Under the pieces are notes generated by a model that worked only from the letters and a program-made list of their open reading frames with translations, was not told where the DNA came from and searched no databases. Below are positions 17,025 through 22,599 of a stretch of 22,599 nt of DNA, in pieces (the first letter of the stretch is position 1; each line of letters begins with the position of its first letter). The position numbers were made by a program, and so were the translations under genes. This stretch comes from a virus, in the IMG/VR virus record IMGVR_UViG_3300015603_000070, positions 1 through 22,599 of that record; one strand, written 5' to 3'.

Positions 17025-19052
17025 TTAAGCGCCCATCGCTGGGGCCGCCGCCACCGCTCCGACATTTGCTACTGGAGAAGGGACGGCGGTCCCTCCTCCT
17101 GCCGGAGCGGCTGTTCTTGTTGCACTCGCCCCTCCCTGGTTTGCCGGATTCAGAGAAAGATTCGGCTCGGTCTGCGCAATCGAATTGATTTGCAGAGGAG
17201 AGAATCCTGTCTCTTCAAGAATCAGGTTCAGGATCTTCATCAAACGTGCGTCCTGAAGTCCTGCCGGATTCGCAGCGAGGACCTGGAACACGTCTGACAA
17301 AGTGGTAAGGTTTTCCTTCTTCGTATCATTCTCACCCGTTATCACCATCTTGATTGAGTAGGTGAGATTCGCGTAATACTTCGATTCGACGAGGATCTGC
17401 TTAGGAGCCTTAGCGATTTGATCTTGCACGAGCGCACCGACTATTTTCAACTGTGCCGGGTCGGGCATACGGCCCTCAGACAACACAAAACGCTTCATCA
17501 CTTCGTACTGGTACAACTTTCTCTTTGCGTTGTAGTAGATCTCCATGTCATCGGTATCATCGAGAATATCGAGAACGTGCTCATCAGTGAGTCCTTTCGA
17601 GAAATCTACGAGGAGCCACTCGTTGAATACTTGCTCGAGGAAGAGTCCCATATTCTGTTGAACGAAACCAAAGAACTTTGTTGCGCTCGCGAGCTGTTGA
17701 GCTCCGAGTCTAAACGGAGTATTCGCCGGGAGATTTGCACCAGTGACAATCTCAAGAGATGAACACATACGATCTGCCTTCCCTTCAATTGCCATCATTT
17801 CCGATCGATATTCACCGGCACCACGAAATTCGGTAGGGATAGTTGTGATCTCAGATTTCGAAACCGTCATATCACCATCGAGAAGGTCGGTGAGAATATT
17901 CTTCACATGAAGTTTGTCTCGAGTCTGGAAGAGATGAAGAAGGGTGATACGCAACGAACTGAAGTATCGGTTCGTAATTTCATTCGCTTTCTCAGTGAGA
18001 GCGAAAAGCAACTCGACGTTCCCGACACCCATCCATCGTCCTTTGCGTCGGCGATAGTGAACTTCTTTGTATGGGAACAATCCCTTATCGACCTGCTTAC
18101 AGAAGAGAACGTGCTCTGTTTGGCCACTCTCGATACCCGCGACAACTGCCATGACGTACACAAAATCGTTTGCGGTATTCGAACCTGATGCCTCAGATGC
18201 GTTTCCTGTTTTACCTGCCGGAGACACATCAGGAAGACCTGATCCTCGTCGTTGTTTGCCGCCAATAGCATAATGTTCAGCTAACCAACGAGGTACCATT
18301 CCCCACATTTCATAGATCTCGAAATACGGAGTTGTATCATCAACAGTATTTACAGAAGACAAGCTCGCTTGCCCATTGGTTGACATGAAACCAATATTGT
18401 TCACTGGGCGCACCGTGCGAAGCATCGACTCAACTTGCGTTTTATCCCAAGATTTATATCCCTTCACATCTTCAGAGGTTAGAATGTGTCGTTCGATCAT
18501 GAGCCCATCCTTCAAATTCTTAACCGATGGATCATTGATGATATTTATAAGATCGACGTTCTCGGTTGTCGTCTTGCCATTCTCATCTTTACACTTCTTC
18601 CAAACCACCGTACCAAAGGTTGGAAGATCCTGCGCCATCTCATTCAACTTCATTCCAAAACCTGAAGTCTTCGCGTAGGCCATGAACTCACGACGGAGAA
18701 GCCAACTCTCGAGTTGCGCACCCGCGCCACCTTCAGATTTTATGTAACAATCCTTTGTATCGAGGTCGATATTTTTTGTCGCCTGATCATTGCGGTCAGT
18801 ATGCAGGTCATAGAAATATTTTGGATCGCCGTTCTCATCGGTCGGTCCAGATTCAAACTGGTTGTGAATATAGAAATACTCTCGCTTGATGATGTCGTAC
18901 TGGTTGTACGTGAGCCCGGGAACAACTTCAATTTGACGCGTGAGAAAATTGTATTTAAAATTACTGATGAGTCCTGAAAGGGTCGATGGTGCCGCTCCGT
19001 TTTTCGGATCGGCGGTCATCTCGTATTGGAAGGAATTATTTTTTGTTGCCAT
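17025..19052 (-). CDS. Portal protein (podovirus type)
   Basis: 675 residues, a usual length for podovirus portals. Placement directly after the terminase genes supports the call. Sequence features fit: an N-terminal helical region, a wing-type segment with FGTVVWKKCKDENG, a conserved-looking acidic stretch (NIINDPSVKNLKDG), and a central RYFSSLRITLLHLFQTRD / NILTDLLDGD region before a helical stem and crown part (LGAQQLASATKFFGFVQQNMGLFLEQVFNEWL). The last ~40 residues are Ala/Gly/Pro-rich and probably disordered. A dodecameric portal at one capsid vertex is the DNA channel and the docking site for terminase and adaptor. It starts 6 bp after the stop of the large terminase. Confidence 0.75.
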   Translation of the reverse strand: MATKNNSFQYEMTADPKNGAAPSTLSGLISNFKYNFLTRQIEVVPGLTYNQYDIIKREYFYIHNQFESGPTDENGDPKYFYDLHTDRNDQATKNIDLDTKDCYIKSEGGAGAQLESWLLRREFMAYAKTSGFGMKLNEMAQDLPTFGTVVWKKCKDENGKTTTENVDLINIINDPSVKNLKDGLMIERHILTSEDVKGYKSWDKTQVESMLRTVRPVNNIGFMSTNGQASLSSVNTVDDTTPYFEIYEMWGMVPRWLAEHYAIGGKQRRGSGLPDVSPAGKTGNASEASGSNTANDFVYVMAVVAGIESGQTEHVLFCKQVDKGLFPYKEVHYRRRKGRWMGVGNVELLFALTEKANEITNRYFSSLRITLLHLFQTRDKLHVKNILTDLLDGDMTVSKSEITTIPTEFRGAGEYRSEMMAIEGKADRMCSSLEIVTGANLPANTPFRLGAQQLASATKFFGFVQQNMGLFLEQVFNEWLLVDFSKGLTDEHVLDILDDTDDMEIYYNAKRKLYQYEVMKRFVLSEGRMPDPAQLKIVGALVQDQIAKAPKQILVESKYYANLTYSIKMVITGENDTKKENLTTLSDVFQVLAANPAGLQDARLMKILNLILEETGFSPLQINSIAQTEPNLSLNPANQGGASATRTAAPAGGGTAVPSPVANVGAVAAAPAMGA

Positions 19053-19058
19053 AGAAAT

Positions 19059-20912
19059 TTATCGGTAAGTTTTACGACCCTGGTTGATAATGCGATCCCG
19101 TCGTTCTTCCGTTTTGGCAACGTCGGCTGGATCTGCCTTCCCCCTACTCATTGATACACGCATCTGCCATGCAATGCCAGCGGCTATCAACAGGTCAAAG
19201 TGACGAGTTGTATTTTCCGATGGCATGATCGCGAGTGCATCGTCTTTGTTGAAGCGCTTTGCCTCAGACAAAATTCCTTTGTCGAGACACTTCAACTCAT
19301 CGTTCGCAAATGCCTCGGAAAGTTCGTACATATATTTCGGTTTCGTCGCTGTCGTCGTCAGATACCCGAGTTTACTCGTCGGAACACTCTCAAGAAGTCC
19401 CTCTCGGATCTGGGTATAGATGTTCGGATAGATGGCGTTAAGCGTCGCGCACGTAGTCATTCCCACGTTATTTGCCTCCGGAGCTGCAATACAGCCTCCG
19501 TACATCAGCGCCGCCTTCTTGATCTCATACGCAAAGAGAACTGGGTCGATAGTATTCGAACGATAGGTCAAAACCACCTCACCCCGAGTGAAGTCAATCA
19601 CCACAATGGTGCTCGAGTCCCGTTTCACTCCCTGAGAAACGTCGGCACCAAGGCCGTAGAGGTGAGCTGTATTAAACGTCTTATAGATCAGATAGTCTCC
19701 GTCGATCTCTACAGGTTCGACACTGTACTTCTCGATCTGCGCGTCGATGACCTCCGTCTTGAAGAGTTTGTTTCCGGATACCATGAACGATTCTTCAGGA
19801 GATGACGGGTGCTCACGCAACATATTGTCTTTCTGAGTCTTCAACTCAACGTGGTACCAAACTCTCTGCTCCTTAGAGAGAGTTATGCTTCTCATGCGTT
19901 CAATCTTATCTAGATACTCCGTTACTTTAAGTGGAATCTCGACATCTCCTTCAAGTACGTTACTCGGATTCTCATACCACGGGAAGAAGAAGAATTTATA
20001 GTCCTTCGATGTGAGAGCTCGCTTAAATCGCGCCATTTCCATCGCTTCCTGGGTCATATCGAAGAACGGTCCGTCTTCACCTTCAGCCGTAGACTCAATG
20101 AATACCAAACCTTTCGCCGGAACGGCCGGCAGGGTCCCGGTAACGATTTCATTCGCCTTCTCAGGGAAGTGCGCGCAGATTTTCCCGAACTCAGTAACCA
20201 GCACAGCTTGGTACGTACCGGAACGGAGAGAAGTTCCGACACGAAGACTCGACTTATTCGTAAACTCATACTCAACGCTCGAGTCTCCGACAGCATACAG
20301 CTTAAAATAGTCCTTGATCGCCTGAGGGAAGTTCTCCCACGCCACCTTAACCTTTCTAAAGATGACGGTTGCGTCATTCTGCGTATGAGCGACGATACCG
20401 ATCGACTTGTTTCGATTAAAGAGCGAGTAATCGAGCAAGAATATACAAATGAACGTAGTGAATCCAAGCTGACGCGCCTTCAAGATGATGTTTCGATAGT
20501 GCAGTCTTGACATTAACTGCATCTGAGCCACGCGCAATTTAAATTGCACCAACTCCCCGTCCTCATTCACCACCCAGTAGAGATTGTTCAACCTCCAAAT
20601 TCTATCCGCGAGACGCGGATCAAGAGATTCAATATTTTCATAGTCCGTTGAAGTTACGGGGCACACGTACGTGGTGAAATCATCGAACGATACCGTCTCC
20701 TTCGTCGCAGGGAAACTCGGAATCTGGCTCGCTTCGGTCAGTTTTTCGGCAAGGTTTGGTGTCGTTCCATCAATCCGGTCGTCGGCAACTCGGAGATAGT
20801 CTTCTGCTCCACTGGTCCCGTTATCGATTCTGATTCCTGCATTCTCAGGAAATGTTTTAATACCAATTTGATCTTGGAGAAAGTTTGCATGATTTGTGCG
20901 AATTAGATTCAT
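19059..20912 (-). CDS. terL: Terminase large subunit (packaging ATPase and nuclease)
   Basis: 617 residues with both expected domains. ATPase: a Walker A-type KARQLGFTT at residues 145-153, Walker B AVLVTEFGK at 236-244 with Glu241 as likely catalytic residue, and the coupling motif VFIESTAEG at 270-278. Nuclease (RNase H-like): Asp424 in LGADVSQG, Glu479 in APEANNVG and Asp573 in RHFDLLIAAGIAW supply the three acidic residues. The enzyme drives ATP-dependent DNA translocation into the prohead through the portal and cuts the concatemer. It starts 2 bp after the small-subunit stop. No intein or insertion is apparent. All key residues are present, so it should be active. Confidence 0.92.
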   Translation of the reverse strand: MNLIRTNHANFLQDQIGIKTFPENAGIRIDNGTSGAEDYLRVADDRIDGTTPNLAEKLTEASQIPSFPATKETVSFDDFTTYVCPVTSTDYENIESLDPRLADRIWRLNNLYWVVNEDGELVQFKLRVAQMQLMSRLHYRNIILKARQLGFTTFICIFLLDYSLFNRNKSIGIVAHTQNDATVIFRKVKVAWENFPQAIKDYFKLYAVGDSSVEYEFTNKSSLRVGTSLRSGTYQAVLVTEFGKICAHFPEKANEIVTGTLPAVPAKGLVFIESTAEGEDGPFFDMTQEAMEMARFKRALTSKDYKFFFFPWYENPSNVLEGDVEIPLKVTEYLDKIERMRSITLSKEQRVWYHVELKTQKDNMLREHPSSPEESFMVSGNKLFKTEVIDAQIEKYSVEPVEIDGDYLIYKTFNTAHLYGLGADVSQGVKRDSSTIVVIDFTRGEVVLTYRSNTIDPVLFAYEIKKAALMYGGCIAAPEANNVGMTTCATLNAIYPNIYTQIREGLLESVPTSKLGYLTTTATKPKYMYELSEAFANDELKCLDKGILSEAKRFNKDDALAIMPSENTTRHFDLLIAAGIAWQMRVSMSRGKADPADVAKTEERRDRIINQGRKTYR

Positions 20913-20914
20913 AA

Positions 20915-21751
20915 TTAATTTTCGAGTAGCTCCTGATTCTCAGGATCATCAAGAAGACCTCCTGGCCTCACCTTCCCGGCAGCGATCTGATTCAATACCT
21001 CATTCAAATCAATCGTACGAGTCGTCGTCTCCTGCTTATCCTTCATCTTCGTGCGGTTCACCGCGACGAACTTCATCGTAATCGCACCATAATTCCCGAG
21101 TAACCCATGATGCACGAGGAACTCTTCGTATATATCAGCACAGATCTCGTACGCCTCAGCGAACTCAGGGTGCTTTCGCCATGACATGAGTTTACTTTTG
21201 CTCACTCCGATGCGGCGCGCAAACTCCGAGAACTCCGGTGGAGCATTCGGTACACGCTTATTCTTCGTCTCGATGAATCCGCTCTTATACACATACTCCT
21301 CCGAGATCGTTCGATATTTTTCTCGGTCAAAAAACTGAAGCATCTCCTGGCAATAGCCCGGGTGATATTCTCCTTTCTTCACCACTTCAGGTACGAATGC
21401 TTTTTTGGGAATCGCCACCATATCAGGTTCTGGATGCAGTATGTCAAAGGTTCTAGTTGCAAGATTATCGATGGGGGGTGCTAGTGGGACTTCTGCTTGT
21501 TTTATTTGAACATGTTCCACAGTACTGTCAACTAGGTCAAATGGTATTGGAGTAACACGTTCCATAGGACTGTCAACTAGGTCAAATGGTATTTTGGTTA
21601 CAGATTCGGCTGGGGCCCCCGTATATATTGGCGCACGATCTTCCATTTGGGCCATGCCCCCGGGGTGTGGGGGGTTCGAGATTTGGTCTATGGCTTGACG
21701 TTCAGGCATACGCATAGCATAGCGCACAATGTGCATGCATAGCATGAGCAT
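20915..21751 (-). CDS. terS: Terminase small subunit (DNA-recognition), start uncertain
   Basis: Up to 278 residues. The C-terminal ~150 residues carry a helix-turn-helix-like region (PEFSEFARRIGVSKSKLMSWRKHPEFAEAYEICADIYEEFL) of the kind used by small terminases to recognise packaging sites, followed by a basic stretch and a flexible end. Position directly before the large terminase supports the call. The N-terminal ~100 residues are low-complexity and include a 15-residue tandem repeat (IPFDLVDS twice). The first ATG (21751) lies in a GCAT-rich repetitive stretch and gives an unlikely MLMLCMHIVRYAM start. The ATG at 21709 (MPERQ) or those at 21655 and 21646 (MAQMEDRAP) are alternatives. None has a Shine-Dalgarno. 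Confidence 0.72.
   Translation of the reverse strand: MLMLCMHIVRYAMRMPERQAIDQISNPPHPGGMAQMEDRAPIYTGAPAESVTKIPFDLVDSPMERVTPIPFDLVDSTVEHVQIKQAEVPLAPPIDNLATRTFDILHPEPDMVAIPKKAFVPEVVKKGEYHPGYCQEMLQFFDREKYRTISEEYVYKSGFIETKNKRVPNAPPEFSEFARRIGVSKSKLMSWRKHPEFAEAYEICADIYEEFLVHHGLLGNYGAITMKFVAVNRTKMKDKQETTTRTIDLNEVLNQIAAGKVRPGGLLDDPENQELLEN
21514..21593. repeat. 45-bp tandem repeat in the small terminase N-terminus
   Basis: Two copies begin at GTTCCA (21514 and 21559). An identical 25-bp core lies at 21524-21548 and 21569-21593, exactly 45 bp (15 codons) apart. On the protein it doubles the IPFDLVDS motif. Nucleotide identity without synonymous change points to a recent duplication. Confidence 0.8.
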
Positions 21752-21884
21752 GTATCTATATGCAAGGGCGAAAGGCCCCTATATGCCCCATTCATGGCGT
21801 CAAGCGCTCATTCATGGCCTCTATTTGCCCGTCTAAGGCCCCTCAAATTGCCGAGCTTTACGATGTATCATGTTGTATTTCATT

Positions 21885-21916
21885 CAAAGGTACTTAAAAC
21901 GATATAGCCGGAAAGG
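21885..21916 (-). promoter_or_regulatory. Possible leftward promoter with a Bacteroidota-type -7 element
   Basis: On the minus strand TACCTTTG (21885-21892) fits the Bacteroidota -7 consensus TAnnTTTG. A TTTC, one base from the -33 TTTG, lies 18 bp upstream (21911-21914). It could drive the packaging operon, whose first start lies about 130-180 bp further on. Short motif, weak upstream element; no sigma70-type promoter is better in this stretch. Confidence 0.25.
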
Positions 21917-21978
21917 GTATGTTGTATTCTATAGGGTGCCATTCCTTTATTTTGTTTCTATGTTGTAATACACTTTTT

Positions 21979-21996
21979 ATGTTTCACGTGCAACAT
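21979..21996. promoter_or_regulatory. parS-like ParB-binding palindrome
   Basis: TGTTTCACGTGCAACA at 21980-21995 matches the bacterial chromosomal parS consensus TGTTTCACGTGAAACA at 15 of 16 positions. With one base each side (ATGTT...AACAT) it is an 18-bp palindrome broken at a single base pair position, and the CACGTG core is intact. ParB family proteins bind parS and recruit segregation machinery. No parA or parB gene is seen in this window. Confidence 0.6.
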
Positions 21997-22076
21997 GGCC
22001 CACAATCGATCAAATACCGCCACGAATCAAAAACAACGGAAACGGCTAAATGGTCTAAAATGTTGTAATTCAAAGC

Positions 22077-22090
22077 GTTTGATATCAAAC
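22077..22090. promoter_or_regulatory. Perfect 14-bp palindrome, operator-like
   Basis: GTTTGATATCAAAC reads the same on both strands. It lies 3 bp upstream of the -35-like TTGAAA of the possible rightward promoter, the usual position of an operator for a dimeric regulator. It is not present in the second copy of the ~67-bp repeat. Confidence 0.45.
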
Positions 22091-22093
22091 CTA

Positions 22094-22123
22094 TTGAAAG
22101 ACAATGATATATAAAGATATTAT
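22094..22123 (+). promoter_or_regulatory. Possible rightward sigma70-type promoter
   Basis: TTGAAA (22094-22099), an 18-bp spacer, then TATTAT (22118-22123): each hexamer is one base from consensus. The region is AT-rich, so chance matches are likely. It would transcribe toward the small ORF at 22320/22353 and the rightward genes presumed beyond the window. The second repeat copy has a weaker counterpart (TTTCAA, 18 bp, TATAGG at 22185-22190). Confidence 0.35.
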
Positions 22124-22352
22124 AAGCATTTGTAATTCAATCCTTTTCACTCATAAAGGCTTTCAAAGACAATGATATATACGCTATAGGTACTAGGCCA
22201 CACAGAAGACATGAATTTTCTACTAACCTAAATCGTGAGAACAACAGACCTGTCATCATATTCGACTCCCCCTGGCATGGACCCATAATAGGAACACCCT
22301 CTTCTTTCGGAAATATTGTATGTTATTCTTAAATCCAAGATTTTATACGAGA

Positions 22353-22478
22353 ATGGAAGAATACAATTTGACATTTAGTTCATCCAAAAAGAAACTTCCA
22401 AAATGGTATATCAAAGACGATACAAATGAGGTCATATATGATTACGCTGACGAGATAAAACGAAAGCTACAGCTGTAG
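22353..22478 (+). CDS. Small rightward ORF (41 aa), hypothetical
   Basis: Reads MEEYNLTFSSSKKKLPKWY... ending DYADEIKRKLQL, stop TAG. The composition is protein-like: a basic middle, then an acidic-aromatic stretch and an amphipathic C-terminal helix. An in-frame ATG at 22320 would add 11 residues (MLFLNPRFYTR). Neither start has a clear Shine-Dalgarno, as elsewhere in the window. It is the only plausible gene on the plus strand and may be the first gene of a rightward, early-type unit. Function unknown. Confidence 0.4.
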   Translation: MEEYNLTFSSSKKKLPKWYIKDDTNEVIYDYADEIKRKLQL

Positions 22479-22599
22479 TCCAGTAGACAAATAATGATAT
22501 ATATTCATAGATGTATGGATATATGTGGGCCAAATCACTATACAGGATAGCCGGTCAAAACATCGTAAGCTAAGTTTGTTAGCAGAAGAGGGTAAGTAG
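22479..22599. other. Window end, no supported gene
   Basis: AT-rich sequence with a partial third repeat trace (AATGATATATA at 22493-22503). The only rightward ORF here is 20 codons (22511-22573) and is not convincing. A gene may begin beyond the window. Confidence 0.5.

Larger units (their letters stand above)
21870..22069 (+). repeat. Four iteron-like ATGTTGTAWT words
   Basis: ATGTTGTATT occurs at 21870-21879 and 21919-21928, and ATGTTGTAAT at 21960-21969 and 22060-22069, all in the same orientation. Spacings are 49, 41 and 100 bp, close to multiples of neither helical turn throughout. A 10-base word four times in 200 bp is far more than chance. Candidate roles are protein-binding iterons of a replication or control region. 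The parS-like site between copies 3 and 4 begins with the same ATGTT. Confidence 0.65.
22063..22181. repeat. Direct repeat of about 67 bp, two copies
   Basis: TTGTAATTCAA at 22063-22073 and 22130-22140 is followed, after 23 and 24 bp, by an identical 17-mer AAAGACAATGATATATA at 22097-22113 and 22165-22181. The intervening bases have diverged. A third partial trace, AATGATATATA, lies at 22493-22503 beyond the small ORF. The repeats overlap the possible rightward promoter and may be regulatory. Confidence 0.7.
21752..22352. other. About 600-bp control region without convincing genes
   Basis: AT-rich apart from 21760-21850. The left part holds two AAGGCCCCT words (21772-21780, 21835-21843) and a 10-bp direct repeat CATTCATGGC (21789-21798, 21809-21818; 20-bp period). 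The rest contains the ATGTTGTAWT words, the parS-like site, the 14-bp palindrome and the ~67-bp direct repeat listed separately. Placed upstream of the leftward packaging operon and of a rightward small ORF, it looks like a divergent promoter, origin or segregation region. It contains no tRNA. Confidence 0.6.

Noticed and set aside
21765-21780. AGGGC-GAAAG-GCCCCT hairpin as a terminator
   Set aside because: The stem is 5 bp with a bulge and no U-run follows in either direction.
22137-22286. 49-codon minus-strand ORF (MGPCQGESN...) in the control region
   Set aside because: It overlaps the direct-repeat block, has unusual Cys/Met-rich composition and no convincing start; kept out as probably spurious.
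22256-22286. TTCGACTCCCCC, reminiscent of a tRNA/tmRNA T-loop
   Set aside because: The 5' side does not pair with the CCCCC and there is no acceptor, D-arm or anticodon arm around it.
22511-22573. 20-codon plus-strand ORF at the window end
   Set aside because: Too short, no start context, and composition not distinctive.

Overview
The window is about 22.6 kb of a tailed, most likely podovirus-type, bacteriophage genome or provirus. It holds 19 tightly packed leftward (minus-strand) genes. In transcription order they are: terminase small subunit, terminase large subunit, portal, a small helical protein, a scaffold-like protein, an N4-gp56-family major capsid protein, two capsid-associated proteins, a head-tail adaptor, a collagen-like fibre, a 60-residue protein, a glycine-rich fibre, a membrane-anchored coiled-coil protein, a propeller-like tail protein, a beta-rich structural protein, two large internal/ejection-type proteins, a papain-like peptidase fused to a peptidoglycan-binding domain, and a small holin-like membrane protein. 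I see no tail tape measure, sheath or long-tail tube genes. I also see no replication, integration or lysogeny genes here.

Layout. At 1-25 a hairpin with a T-tract closes the operon; its T-tract faces right, so rightward transcription probably converges from outside the window. 33-1411 is the lysis/entry end, 1422-7440 the internal virion proteins, 7447-13895 tail, fibre and adaptor genes, 13986-16678 the capsid module, and 16730-21751 portal and packaging. Gaps are mostly under 60 bp. The exception inside the operon is 13896-13985, which carries a long imperfect hairpin next to two DnaA-box-like 9-mers. The last ~850 bp (21752-22599) are almost gene-free and AT-rich. They hold a near-perfect ParB parS-like palindrome, four iteron-like ATGTTGTAWT words, a 14-bp perfect palindrome beside a possible rightward promoter, a ~67-bp direct repeat and one small rightward ORF (41-52 codons). 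This looks like a divergent control, origin or segregation region.

Host. None of the 19 genes has a well-placed Shine-Dalgarno sequence; starts are preceded by A/T-rich sequence. Stops are 15 TAA, 4 TAG and no TGA, yet TGA is not read through inside any gene. This fits a host with SD-independent initiation, such as Bacteroidota (one TAnnTTTG promoter-like element is present), or a reduced lineage such as Patescibacteria. The sequence alone does not decide between these.

Working together: the terminase packages DNA through the portal into an N4-gp56-fold capsid built on the scaffold-like protein. The adaptor and propeller-like protein would form the short tail, and the collagen-like and glycine-rich proteins are the likely receptor-binding fibres. 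The 1529-residue protein (with an HEMGH zinc-peptidase motif and C-terminal membrane segments) and the 474-residue protein probably travel inside the virion and are ejected. The peptidase/peptidoglycan-binding protein and the small membrane protein are the likely wall-breaching or lysis pair.
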